In this document: one piece after another, positions 10,849 to 21,586 of the stretch
How the letters are laid out: each line of letters begins with the position of its first letter
Numbering within the stretch: position 1 is the first letter of the stretch
Source of the DNA: Rotaria socialis
Lineage: Eukaryota; Rotifera; Eurotatoria; Philodinida; Philodinidae
Direction of reading: 5' to 3'
Assembly (NCBI GenBank): GCA_905331475.1
Contig: CAJNYU010003507.1
Span: 79,761-143,760, forward strand
Length of the DNA: 64,000 nucleotides
Notes under the pieces: generated by a model
What the model was told of the DNA's origin: nothing
Seen by the model: only the letters and a program-made list of their open reading frames with translations
The model's database searches: none
Position numbers and translations under genes: made by a program

Positions 10849-13232
10849 GGGCAGAGCGGAAGAATATTTGTCCATTTTATAATACAAGTTGCCAATATTG
10901 GTCAAGGAACGAGCTAAATCAGGATGATTCGGTGGGAGAACTTTGCGTCGAATAGTCACCACTTTGTCAAAATATTTAAGTGCTGTTTCTTGATCATTCA
11001 CGTACTTATGCATTCTACCAATGTTTTCATACAATTGAGCTAGGTATGGATGATTTAATGGAAGTGATTTCTTATAGATTTCAAGAGCTCTTTTGTAGAA
11101 CACAGATGCTTGTAAAAAGTCATTCATCTTACAATACACCAAACCGATATTATTATAAGTTTGACCTAGATCAGGATGACTTTTCGTTAACGATTGCTGG
11201 TGAATTCGGAGAGCTTTCTCAAAGTATAATAATGCTTCCCCGTATTTACCAATATTTATATTCGCTAGAGCAAGATTGTTAAAAGACTGAACCATATCTG
11301 GATGATTCGGAGGAAGAGATTTTTCACAAATATCAATCGCTTGTTTGTAGAAGGATATTGATTTCAGATAATCACTCAGATTGTAATACACCATACCAAT
11401 ACTATTATATGATTTAGCCATGGTAGGATGATTTTTCGGAAGACTGATCTCAAAAATGTTAAGAGCTTTCTCATAGAACGATAATGCTTTCGAATACTCG
11501 CCTAAATCTATATAAATATTGCCAATATTATTGTATGACGTAGCCAAACTAGGAGAATCTGTAGGTAAAGCGTTTTCTGCAATATCAAGTGCTTTCTCGC
11601 AATAGAAGAGAGCTTTAGAATAGTCAACAATCTTCCGGTACACAGTACCTATACTACTAAGAGCAACAGCTAAATCGATATGATGTAGTGTTTTCTTTGC
11701 TTGAAAGATTTCAACTGATTTAGTGTAAAACGAGATCGCTTGAACATACTGCCCCAGTTTATCTTTAATTAGCCCAAGTTGGAAATAAATCTTCGCTTCT
11801 TCATTACTATCAGATATGTGATCAAGGAATATTGCGTAGATTTCTTCTGCTGTGCTATATTCGCCCAGTTGTATCACAAAGTAACCCAATCTGTGCCATG
11901 CTGTCGATCCTTGAATTTCTTCACGAAGTCTTTCAGCAAGATTATTAAGCTGCTGATCAGTTTCATTTGTCCATGATAGTTTTATGCACCAGAGGCCCTC
12001 ATTTGTTTGGTTAATATCTATGATATATAACACAGAATTAACTGAGAACAGAATCTCATCTTCCTCCTCAAATTCACTGAGGGATCTAATAGATGCAAAC
12101 GGCATTGTTGCGGTGATGGATTCATCTCTATTTCGAAGAGAGTTCTAACAGTATCTGAAAATTCTATGTCGCCAGAAGCAAATGATACGGCAACATCTCT
12201 ATTTGTAGTAGTCGACAAAAATTGATTGAAAGAAATATATCCGTTCACACTTTTGTGAAGTCTATTGAAATCTGCTTTTGAGATTATCTGCCCTCGATAT
12301 ATAGTAATTTGGTGACTTCCATACATATCTCTTTGTTTCAAAAATAGATGTTCGATACGTCGATGCATATCCCGAATGAAAAATCCCATTTTAATAAGTA
12401 AATCAACCTGATTGGTGCGGAGAGCTTTATTAACGGCGAGGTACAGAAATTTCGAACGAGTATACCAGTTTATAGATGACTCAGGGCAGTAGTGTTTCTC
12501 GAACTCATCGAGCATTGCCAGCTGGCGACTGGTTCCATCTAGTTGAGTACGATAATATTCGACAAAGTCCTTAAAATCGTGTTCACGGTATTCGATTTCG
12601 AGTAATATTTCGACCAGAAGTTTTGAATAAATAAAAGATGGCCCCAGTAGGCTTGAGTATCGGTTGCTATTTTGTAGCGCTGAAGGCAAGCTAATTGACG
12701 TAAAATCGCAAGCATATTTCTGCGAATAGCTTTTCAGAGCTTTACAAAGAGCGTCGGCTTCTTTGAATACACCCTTTACTTTGCTTAGTTTTCTTGTCCA
12801 TTGTTTATGGCAACTGAAGTCTTCACAAAAAACGTACACTGCAACTAATTGTGGCATAGCATGAATCAGCGGTACTACATTTTGCCCAAGCGAACCAGAT
12901 ACAATCATAAATATGTTTTTATCATTAATATTTGAGATGAAATTGATACATTGATCGACATCAGTGATTATTCGAATATTACTGATAATGAGTTGTATTT
13001 GAGCTATAAAATGACGAGAGTCCTCATCTGTCACATTCGTGCTTGAATCTAGTCAAACAAGCATAAAGTTTTGATTAGCCAGCCGTGATCGCCTGGATAA
13101 CAACGTATTAGACTGCATTTCTGGATCGATAGATGATGTCTTGGTGAGTAAACTTTTGTTTTTTGAATCCGATAGAGTTTTGACATTTTTTTCGTCAACA
13201 AAATGTTTTATACTTGTTACTGCCTGGCCCAT
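10848..13232 (-). pseudogene. ADP-ribosyltransferase plus kinesin-light-chain-type TPR fusion, broken
   Basis: The layout is an N-terminal region, an arginine-type ART domain, then about seven TPR repeats of 42 residues. The R-S-E signature is visible as ITIYRGQ, STTTNRDVAVSFA and FEEEDEILF. The TPR units repeat the pattern SYNNIG..Y...GEYSKAL.FYEKAL. I see three lesions. A TGA at 13053-13055 stands where the paralogous fragment at 5 kb has the Trp of VWLD. A one-base shift near 12105-12118 separates the ART frame (ending 12018) from the TPR frame (starting 12105). The 3' end is replaced by a dispersed repeat at 10848. ATG at 13230-13232 is the likely original start. Such fusions are abundant in bdelloids; their substrates are unknown. 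A sequencing error could explain one lesion but hardly all three. Confidence 0.85.
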
Positions 13233-13326
13233 AGTTTAATCCGGATGATTAGTGGAATATCGATTCGACGTCAGTTAGTACTTTTCTAAAAGAATGGTGC
13301 TAATCAGAGTATAGAGCAATTTTAAC

Positions 13327-13382
13327 AGGAAGAAGGGTGCAGGTGTTTAAAGGATGAAGTGTTCTACAAACCCACACCCTTT
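13327..13382. repeat. telomere-like short inverted repeat
   Basis: The left arm is aagaagggtgcaggtgtt and the right arm is aacccacaccctttc, about 20 bases apart. The right arm is a good CCCACA-type motif; the left arm is diverged. It lies about 100 bases upstream of the broken ART-TPR gene. Confidence 0.55.
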
Positions 13383-14116
13383 CTCCGAAATAGGAGTGGG
13401 CCGAGTTGACTTGTAATGCGTCACTCTCCTTTCTTTCTCAAAATGTAAAACACGCACATTTTCAAGAATAAAAATACATTTTTTCATTATATTTATCTAG
13501 CTGATGGATGGAGTAAAGCTTAACGCATCCACCATTGCGCTTTCATGTAGGCTTCATAGGTACATGTAGGGATGCATTGGTGACGACCGTATTTTTCTTT
13601 TTCGCCATTAAATAAGTATATATATATATAGCTGGTGAGCAAATGATGTTTGAAATATTCTTAAATTGATCATCATTGTAGAAATCGTTCTCTTTAAAAA
13701 ATAATTATATGTTCTGATCAACCTTAAAATTCTCTAGTATTGTATATATTTATCCCTTGTCTTTGGTTTGATTATTTGAATCGTCAGTCATTAAAGTCAC
13801 GATACCTTCAATAAACTAAACAACAATAAATGTTTATTTTCACTATGCCAAAAAACGAAAGACAGTAGATAACTATACAGAATATTAGAGAATTGCCAGC
13901 TCTGTCATAATAAGTAATTCATTTTTTTGAAAGAACAATTTCTGTAGTGATGATAAATGTCAGAAAATAATTAAGGAGATACCGCCAGAATCCAATTCAA
14001 GGGAGTCTGATGATGAGGGTACCTTCATTGCAACTGATTTTTCAACGGTAGATAATAATATATGAGCATCAATATTTTAATTAGAGTTCCTTTTAGAAAG
14101 ATTTTCTAAGCTTTAA
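13383..14116. other. upstream region of the NADAR gene
   Basis: This is mostly AT-rich sequence with a short TA run near 13615-13630. A plus-strand open stretch at about 13931-14065 ends at TGA 14063-14065. It has acidic, coding-like composition (SRESDDEGTFIATDFSTVDN) and could be an upstream exon of the NADAR gene, with a donor at ACG/GTAGAT. I could not find a matching in-frame acceptor, so this remains open. Confidence 0.35.
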
Positions 14117-14590
14117 ATGGGCGGTCCTGGTGTCATTGATGGCGTAGAACATCCAGAAACGGATAATTATCTTCCATGCCGATTCGTTATTGATGGAGTA
14201 ACATATTCATCTTCTGAGAATTATTTTCAATGCGCGAAAACGACCAACGAACAAGATCGGGAAAAGATTTTGAATTCAGGACCAGGTGATTCATGCCAAT
14301 TAGCTGGACAAACGGTTAAACGACGATCAGATTGGAAATCGATTAAATTGGATGAAATGTATAAAGGAAATTTGGCAAAATTTCAACAAAATGAAGATTT
14401 AAGAAAAGCTTTATTAGAATCTGGCACAGGACCTATTCATTTTACAGAATCAGAACCTTTTTGGAATCATTGGAATGATATGATCATGCAAAGAATTCGA
14501 GCCGAACTACGTCAAAATGGCGACGAAGACGCTCATCGTGCAGCAGAAATTTATGAAGCAATGAAAAAATATGCTCACGAGAATAAATAA
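14117..14590 (+). CDS. NADAR-domain protein (DUF1768 / YbiA-like), 157 aa
   Basis: NADAR proteins cleave N-glycosidic bonds. Bacterial and plant members act on riboflavin-pathway intermediates, and others have been linked to ADP-ribose and NAD chemistry. The protein shows the family pattern: CRFVIDGVTYSSSENYFQCAKT (the substrate-pocket helix), a Lys/Arg-rich VKRRSDW, LDEMYKGNLAKFQQNEDLRKALL, and a final Trp-containing stretch EPFWNHWND. Length fits a single-domain NADAR. It is intronless, reads from ATG 14117 and lies divergent to the broken ART-TPR gene. The usual C-terminal GxNxLG loop is shortened to NHWNDMIMQ. Intronless structure and a bacterial-type family hint at lateral origin, which is unproven. 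Confidence 0.85.
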   Translation: MGGPGVIDGVEHPETDNYLPCRFVIDGVTYSSSENYFQCAKTTNEQDREKILNSGPGDSCQLAGQTVKRRSDWKSIKLDEMYKGNLAKFQQNEDLRKALLESGTGPIHFTESEPFWNHWNDMIMQRIRAELRQNGDEDAHRAAEIYEAMKKYAHENK

Positions 14591-14657
14591 CTTCATCCTT
14601 TTTTTTACCTACGATTTATCAATTTTTTATTTAAGAAAAATAATAAAACTACTTAGT

Positions 14658-15140
14658 ATCTACCCAGGTCAAAAAATCTGACACAAGATCTTATGAAGCA
14701 CATAGAAGATCTTGGAATACGAGCGAAATCTTACAAGAATCTGACAAAAAATCGTAGTTCCTGAGATTTTAGATCAATTCTCACAATCAGATTCTTGAAA
14801 GATCTTACACATTAATACGATCTTTCAAGAATCTGATTGTGCGAATTGATCTAAGATCTCAGGAACTATAATTTTTTTGTCAGATTCTTGTAAGACTTTG
14901 CACATATTCCAAGACCTTGTATGTAGTTATTTCATAAGATCTTGTGTCAGATTCTTCGATCTGGGAGTGATATTTCCATAGGTAACAGAACCTTTCAAGA
15001 ATCTTCTGATACGTCTTAGTGTAAGAAATCAGAGACGACGATTTTGCTTACGATTTTTCGTCTGATCTGATAAGATCAGATATGATCAAACGTACGATTC
15101 TTGTAAGATCTCCCCGTCTGGTTTCTCGCCCTGGGTAGAT
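14658..15140. mobile_element. foldback MITE with CCCAGG termini and TA target duplication
   Basis: The 483-bp element has exact 11-bp terminal inverted repeats: atctacccagg at 14658-14668 and its reverse complement ending at 15140. If the outer TA is taken as target duplication, the ends are CCCAGG...CCTGGG, as in Tc1/mariner-type MITEs. Inside is a large hairpin: about 140 bases at 14669-14810 pair with 14820-14965, separated by about 10 bases, with recurrent aagatctt and gattcttg words. No coding capacity. Confidence 0.85.
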
Positions 15141-15203
15141 CTTGAGGATATAGGTGTACGTGTGAATTTTTCTTACTACGCCCATATCCACACCCACACT
15201 CCT
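15138..15203. repeat. telomere-like hairpin
   Basis: The left arm cttgaggatataggtgtacg pairs imperfectly with the right arm ending tccacacccacactcctcaa. The right arm holds about two CCCACA units. It directly abuts the right terminus of the foldback MITE. Confidence 0.65.
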
Positions 15204-15413
15204 CAAGATTTTGCCGAAGTCTTATCTATTACCATTGGATATAAGGTGGATGCAGGTGTGTCAAGTAGACTATGCTATGTTTCAACCTTGCTCAAGGGTC
15301 TCATTAGTTTTTTTTAACTCCGTAACTATCCAAATGATTCGAAGATCACAGATAACGTATATAACTTATGTATTTATGAGAAATTCTAAGAGAAATTGTC
15401 ATCGAAGTAAGTG

Positions 15414-15560
15414 CAGTTAAAAAGATGTGCCATACGAAACCCAAAATGGTTTCGATTTCGTTAAAAAAATCAAAACTTTTTGAGGTTTTCTAGAAATTAA
15501 GTTCCTTAAACAACATTAATTTTATTCATGATAAAAAGGGGTTCGCACGTGAGGTTTTGT
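15414..15560 (+). repeat. ACGAAACC-rich dispersed repeat, copy C
   Basis: It starts gtgcagttaaaaag, followed by gtgccatacgaaacccaaaa, matching atgccacacgaaacccaaaa of copy A. Similarity fades after the ggttttgtaca word. Surrounding open frames (15211-15830) are not convincing genes. Confidence 0.65.
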
Positions 15561-16479
15561 ACAATACGCTAGAGAGTATTGGAAAAACGTTTCGCGAAAT
15601 AGTGTACTGCAGTACAAAAGCAATTTTGCATTATTATCCATTGCTTGACCGATATGCGTACCTCTGTTTTTGTATCTCTCTCAACAACAAGAATGTTAGA
15701 CATCGCAATATGTTTAACCCACCTATGCAAGGGTCTACTCACACAATTCCAGCTCCCCTCTACTAGGCTTTGTCATAAGCAGCCAGAAATGCAAAGTTTC
15801 TTCTCAGAAACAGCTTTCATTTACTCATGAATGATCGTATGTCAATCGGAAAATAACGTTTAAGACTATAAAACGCTTTCAAAAAATATTTTTGAACGAG
15901 AAAAACCTAAGCATGGCTTTGGACAGTTTTTGCATAAAGTGATTGAAAGGCGATTTTCTTTTTTGGAAACAGTTTTCTTTGGTTTCCAAATCGTTGGATG
16001 TCCCTCAGGAAATTATCTTAGACATCGAAAAAACTTTTCTTAAAAGCCTTTTTAGACACAATATGCCTGAGAGACCATTGAGAGTATTTTTTCGAGAAAT
16101 ATTTTGTTGTAAAAATACTTTGAACGTCATCGCATGTAAAAAAATGATAGAGAAAAATCAGATTTTAGCCTGATTTCTTGATTTTTTAATAGATTTTAAT
16201 CGAAGATATTAGCATTATGGTTTATACGAGTGAGTGTGAATGTATTTCGTATATAGGAGTGCCTGAAAATTGGATTAAAATCGTGTCAGTTTAATGGATT
16301 ATTAATGAGAGAAAATCGATTATAATCAATTCTTCATTTGAATTTAATCAGAACTTGCCACTTTCAATCGATTTTTTTCTCGAAAATCGATTTTGATCTA
16401 ATATCCAGGCTTGTTTTTTTTACATGGGATACCATTCGATACAATTTAATGCACTGACTCCGAATACTCCATTAGTCTT
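15561..16479. other. no gene recognised
   Basis: This is AT-rich sequence. The words aatcgatt and aaaatcga recur around 16190-16400 in both orientations (for example tcgattataatcaattcttc), suggesting an old foldback, but no clear ends are visible. Confidence 0.4.
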
Positions 16480-17015
16480 TCTTCAAAGTGCAACAGGCAT
16501 GCAGAAAACTGGATTTTTGGCATGAAACCTTCGTGTTTTGGACATTCCGTAAAGTAGTTGAGGAAATGTTTCATAAGTTTGCGCTATTACCATTGGTGGA
16601 ATACATAAGTAGGAGCATCTGGTAAAAATTTGAGTTCGATTGAGCTTTATCCCATTTTAGCGTTTAGAATATACAGAACGCTATGGTTCTGGGTCCGATT
16701 TACTGATCAAAGTAAGCTGAAAATTCATTAAAAACTTATTCTATGTTCATGATTAGATGTAACTTGACGAGGTAATTCTTAAAATCACCTTGGCTTTGCT
16801 TGAGAGTGCAAAATCGATGCCTAAAGCCAGATTTTCTATTAGAGTCGTTCGGTTTTTCGTCATTCTGTAAAATAGCCTAGAAAATGTTTCATGACTTTGT
16901 GCTAAATGCATAAGTAGGACACATAAGCAGAGACATCCAGTAAAAGTATGCACCCGATCGAACGCTATCTTTTTATAGCGTTTACAGTATACGAAACGAT
17001 ATGTTTTCAGACTCG
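16480..17015 (+). repeat. diverged tandem duplication, unit about 315 bp
   Basis: The run from about 16480 to 16700 reappears at about 16795-17015. Shared words include gaaatgtttcat (16563 and 16878), gcataagtagga-type text, and agcgttta-a-tata-cgaa. The units have diverged considerably. No coding frame is kept. Confidence 0.6.
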
Positions 17016-18176
17016 AGATCCTTTGCTTCTTGGTCTATCTTAAATTCAATTTGGATCATTTTTCACATACAACCCACAGATAACGATGCTTTTAGGATAT
17101 TGTTTGCTTGTGCAATATTGTTTCATATTGTCGAATGAATTGAGTTTCTCTATTTATGCGACGATTTCTGATAGAAATAACGTCAGTGTTGATAGTATTA
17201 CACTTTATTCTACTCCTTCATGTACAAAACCATTGGAGAAAATGAGTGATAAAGACAAATATCAAGGTCAGAAAAATAACTGCAAAACGTGAGATGAAAA
17301 GAAATGGTAGGACACAGCCAAATATCATGCATACAATGCACTTTAACGAAATTGTCACACTCCCGGATGGAATTCGGATGCTCTTCGCATAAATTGGCAC
17401 GCTTATGCCTTGCCATGCCGGTTCTTGAGGCTCTGTAGAGCTTTCAGAGATGCATTTTTAGAAAATAATAGATGGCATATATATCTATATATATATATGC
17501 TTTTATCAAAGCGATCAGATTATGGAAAGAACTACTTTCGTATATGTTCGCCAGGCTTCCCACTGTACCCTACTCCAATTCCGCGCTATACCTGCTTTCT
17601 TAAGTAAAGTTACGTTTTCATGGTATTTATGATATTGGACTGCTTCAAACGATCCAACAGGACCTTTTTTATTAGTGCAGCTTGAGAACCATAACTGTCC
17701 ATTCATAAAAGTTATCGAGTCGTAGCAAAAGTAGGTAGCCAAAGTTGTTAAGTTTAGTATGATCTAGAAATCACTATGCATCATTTGTTGATAAACAGCA
17801 TGAAAATGTGCATGATGAGGACTAAGAATTCAATCATTCTTTGTCAAAATTAAATCAAAGTCCGTTTGCTGTTGTTTTCTCTTGAATGGCAATCAAACGC
17901 AATGGATCGCAAAAAGATGCAACATACTATATGCTGAATTGATGGGTATCCAACAGTGAAGCATGCAACATTCTTTGAAACAATGTCTCCTCTTTTAGAA
18001 AGAAAGAAACCAAACAAAGACTGATACTTCACATCTCCTTGTTCTCTTCTCACTATTATATTCTGTTACCTGTATCTCACATTTGCCTCTTCATCTCACA
18101 CACGACAACAAACTGATATTCAGTTGATAGCCTTGCTCTTTTTGCCAAAAAATTGTTGTTGCTTTCGACACCCACG
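17016..18176. other. no certain gene; one weak minus-strand open frame
   Basis: A minus-strand frame at 17515-17742 (75 codons) has coding-like composition with two Cys and five Trp-containing positions (GQLWFSSCTNKKGPVG). It has no family that I recognise and no clear splice partners. Another minus-strand frame lies at 17210-17416. Both may be remnants. The 3' part (18000-18170) is the upstream region of the SLC49-type gene. Confidence 0.35.
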
Positions 18177-19671
18177 ATGTCAAACGAGGCTGATCTTCTC
18201 GTACCGTCCGACAATGCATCGTCATATAGGCTATATCCTCAGCGATTCTATGTTCTTGCGGTTTTCTCTCTGCTTGCCTTTAATCAATGCCTTATATGGA
18301 TAACTTTTTCTCCAATTGCAAGAAGTGTAGAGACTTACTACAAGATCAATGAAGCTACCGTTGACCTTCTACTCAACTGGGGTCCGATTATTTTCATCCC
18401 TTGTCTACCTCTCACCTATATCTTGTTGAACAAGCGCAATGGACTTCGACGCTGTATCATTCTACTAGCAGTCACCGATTTTATAGCAACAGCCCTTCGT
18501 GTCATTCCATCGATTGTCACCTCTCCGTCAAGTCCTCATTTTAGTGCTATTTCTATGCCATTCATGTATGCTGGTCAAATTCTCAATGCTGCATGTGGTC
18601 CCTTGGCCATGGCGCCTGTTTCACAACTGTCCTGTCTTTGGTTCGGTCCGAATCAGCGCACTCGTGCTACGACAGTGGGTATAGTGGCACATAAACTCGG
18701 TGCGGCTATTGCTTTCTTGATCAGTCCGGCCATTGTCACAGCACCCGAATACATTCCTCGGCTTCTCTATGTCCATCTGTGTCTTGCATTTGTGGCTTGT
18801 GTTCTAACTTTGGTTTATTTTCCGGCGCAACCACCGACACCTCCATCACATGCAGCTGAATTTCTCATGCTTCATCGGACTAGTGAAGAAAGTAACAGTT
18901 CATGGAGAACATCTATGAAGAATGTTTGGCGATGTATGACTACACCATCGTATGTTCTTCTTTCGACTGCTGGCGGTCTAGTTGGCGGTGCATTTGGTGC
19001 ATGGACAAGTCTGTTCGATGTTATTCTCAAGCCAGAGAATTATACAGAGCAACAATCGGGTACGTAGAAAGTCACTGATAAATAAGAATACTAGATATTT
19101 TATTTCAGGGTGGTTTGGTTTTGGAGCATTGGTATCGTGTATTGTCGGCCTCCTTTGCATGGGTGCTCTGGCTGATACTCATTACTTTCTTCGACGACGC
19201 AAAATACTAGTTGTTCTTTCATTTATCGGCGGTTTTATCGCCATCTTCTGGTTTGAACTCTCCGTTCACACAGTCTTTTACGAGAAACCCATTCTACATT
19301 CAACAGCTGTGACAATTGGTCTATCTGTTGCTGTTGCGGGTCTTTTTCAAGGTGCAGTTTTACCATTAATCTACGAGGCAATAGCTGAAATCATGTTTCC
19401 TCTCCCTGAATCCCTGTCAGCTTCTATTCTTCTCCAATGGCTCAATGTCACCGTGCTCATTCTTCTATTTATTGCTCCAAATCGAGAGAAACTGATCAAT
19501 CTATTGGTGTTGATTGCACTCGGTACCTGTATCATCATGAGTTGTATAGCTCGATTTTCATACACTAGACGTGACGAAGATGAGAAGAAACAATATCAGA
19601 AAGAAGATGAATCGTTGCTGAACTACGACAGTATGAATCCGTGCGGAAATGAGACTATCGATCAGCCTTAG
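18177..19671 (+). CDS. SLC49A4: SLC49A4 (DIRC2)-like major facilitator transporter
   Basis: Twelve-helix MFS carrier. Human SLC49A4 is a lysosomal membrane protein linked to pyridoxine export. Exons are 18177-19059 and 19109-19671, with a 49-nt GT-AG intron. The start ATG at 18177 precedes MSNEADLLVPSD; a longer in-frame start is only TTG. Family-like features include RFYVLAVFSLLAFNQCLIW in helix 1, NWGPIIFIPCLPL, and GQILNAACGPLAMAPVSQL followed by WFGPNQRTRATTV. The last three match the SLC49 pattern (WF...ER..AT). The C-tail is acidic with a LLNY-type motif that could serve lysosomal sorting (inference). Both exons are intact, unlike the neighbouring genes. Confidence 0.85.
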
Positions 19672-19740
19672 AATAAATTCATCTTATACGAGCATATTTT
19701 TTTCTACAAAGACAGATTAAAAATGTATACGTGACTCGTG

Positions 19741-19823
19741 AGTGCGCGAGTGTGGGTAACTTTTCACTTAATCTACAAACAAAATCGCAGCAACTACCAC
19801 TAATAGCGGCACACCCACACCCC
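19741..19823. repeat. telomere-like inverted motif pair
   Basis: The left motif gagtgtgggt ends at 19757 and the right motif cacacccacacccc spans about 19809-19823, in opposite sense. It lies between the SLC49-type gene and the broken minus-strand ART gene. Confidence 0.65.
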
Positions 19824-19873
19824 TGTATAACATCGAATAATGGATATGTGATCATAGGCATTTCAGGCGCATT

Positions 19874-21549
19874 TTAGTATACCCCAGCTGACATATTGTA
19901 ACATTCGACTGCTAACTCAAAACCGTTGTCCATTTTAAGCATTTCGTTATTTGATGTACAAACTCGACCTAACTTTTCATAACCAAGAGCAATCGCATAA
20001 TAATTGACTGGTAAATCTTTTAAAGTGATATCAAGGAATGCTTTTGTATTATTTATTTCTTCATGTATATTGTGTATGGTACAGCGTCCTTGAGCAAGTT
20101 TCAACCAACAATTTTTAGTACCAGTATTAGCTACAATACCAAAAGTGTTAATTATATAAATATTTTCAGGCTCTTTTATACCAGACAGTTTAATTAATGT
20201 TTTTAATGTATCCCATGCTAATATAAAATTTCTATTACTTCTATGGATATGAGCAATATGCGGTAATTCAATGTTACGGTAGCGGTTTCAAGCTGCGTAT
20301 TTATCCAATCTAACACATGGATGGTCGGTAATGCTGATAGCTCTGTTGCAATACTCGAGCGCTGGTTCGAACTCGCCTTTGCCTTTGAAAATGGCAGTAA
20401 TATAATGATAGATGATTAATTTCAAATCTGCAGATATGTTTGTGTGTTCCAGAGCCTTTTGTTATAAAGCAAACGTTAACTGATATTGATTTTTCTTATA
20501 GGCGATCCAACCTAGACCACCATTGCAAGTAAGAAATAAGGTATTGGATGGTGATATCACATTTAACAGAGCATTGTAGCATTGTTCTGCCTTGGATTTA
20601 TGTAATATATTATAATCTGAACTTTCATATTCATATAAAAAATTGTCCATTTGAAGAAGTTTGGTTTCAATAGATTTCGATGCAAGTAGAAATTTATATT
20701 CCTCAATAATTCCTGATGAACTATATTCAATTTCATTAATAACAGATATTTTGAAAATCCAAAAATACTGTGATGAATCATAACAAATGTCATTTACCTG
20801 AAAAAAATGAACCAATCATAAATAGGATTTCTTCTTCGGTACGAAATTGACTCAAATGTGTTACATCAGCAAATGGTTTTCGCTGGAATTTTGAATCATT
20901 TTCATTTTTAACTTCAATATCAAATAGAATTGATTGAATATCTGCATCCGCTGCATAATTTGACACACCAAAATAAACGATTACGTGTCGTAGACAAAAA
21001 AGTATTTACGGATACAATTGTTTTCTGTTGATTGCAATTATGAAAAGTTTTTTGTAGAAAAATTTTCTCGTTATGCTCTTCAATCTCGTGCTTAGACATA
21101 CGTTGCCCACGGTAAACATGAAATGATTCTTCAGATCCATATAGATCTAATAATAGCTCGTGTTCATTGCACAATTGTTGATACATATATCTTGCATGAA
21201 AAGTTTTAATAATATAATTACTCCTATATTATATTGTCGTAGTGCTTTATTAATAATACGGAACAGAAAACAATCTTTTGTGTCACACCAAATACCTTTT
21301 TCTGAGGTGTATGTCATTGATTACTTGCGTGTTTCCAGAATAATACATTTGACACTTTTCTATAAATAAGTGCTTTTGTATTTCATGATCAACAGTCATG
21401 TCTAATAACATGTCAGTGAATAATAAAAACCAAAATGTCACCAAATGTTCATAATTTGGATAGTCAAAATCAAGTACTGTTGCTGTTCTATTCTTCTTCA
21501 AAAGAGTGTGGGTGTGGTTTGAATTAAGATAGAACACCCACACCCACAC
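19874..21549 (-). pseudogene. second ADP-ribosyltransferase-TPR family gene, heavily frameshifted
   Basis: Successive minus-strand frames carry, in order, an upstream part ending near 21290, the ART strand FHVYRGQRMSKHEIEEHN (Arg motif), VNTFLSTTRNR (Ser motif), FRTEEEILF (Glu motif), and a divergent helical tail with TPR-like units (LGWIAYKKNQYQLT, ALEYCNRAI, AVECYNMSAGVY). It is a different subtype from the 10.8-13.2 kb gene. Frame breaks occur near 20970, at a run of seven A at 20801-20807, near 20460 and near 20290. It begins inside the telomere-like hairpin at 21504-21552, so its 5' end is cut there. Clearly non-functional. Confidence 0.8.
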
Positions 21550-21552
21550 CCA
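21504..21552. repeat. perfect telomere-like hairpin
   Basis: The left arm gagtgtgggtgtgg (21504-21517) and the right arm cacccacacccacaccca (21535-21552) are complementary. The right arm is three units of the TGTGGG repeat on the minus strand. The loop is about 17 bases. It marks the broken 5' end of the ART pseudogene and lies 34 bases before the ATG of the next gene. Confidence 0.85.
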
Positions 21553-21586
21553 TCTACTTTTGCATCTGTTTCAATTCTAGATTAAC

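Noticed and set aside
12018..12118. Programmed frameshift linking ART and TPR
   Set aside because: No slippery heptamer is seen, and the same gene carries a nonsense codon and a truncated 3' end, so a plain deletion is likelier.
5055..13055. Reassignment of TGA as a sense codon, since TGA breaks three accessory frames
   Set aside because: The intact conserved genes contain no in-frame TGA, and the membrane gene at 21.6-23.5 kb ends with TGA. Ordinary decay explains the breaks.
15211..15830. Overlapping short plus-strand open frames
   Set aside because: They lie within repeat copy C and its flanks and look like chance frames.
17210..17742. Minus-strand open frames as a secreted Cys-containing protein gene
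   Set aside because: No signal peptide, consistent splice sites or family resemblance; kept only as a weak remark.
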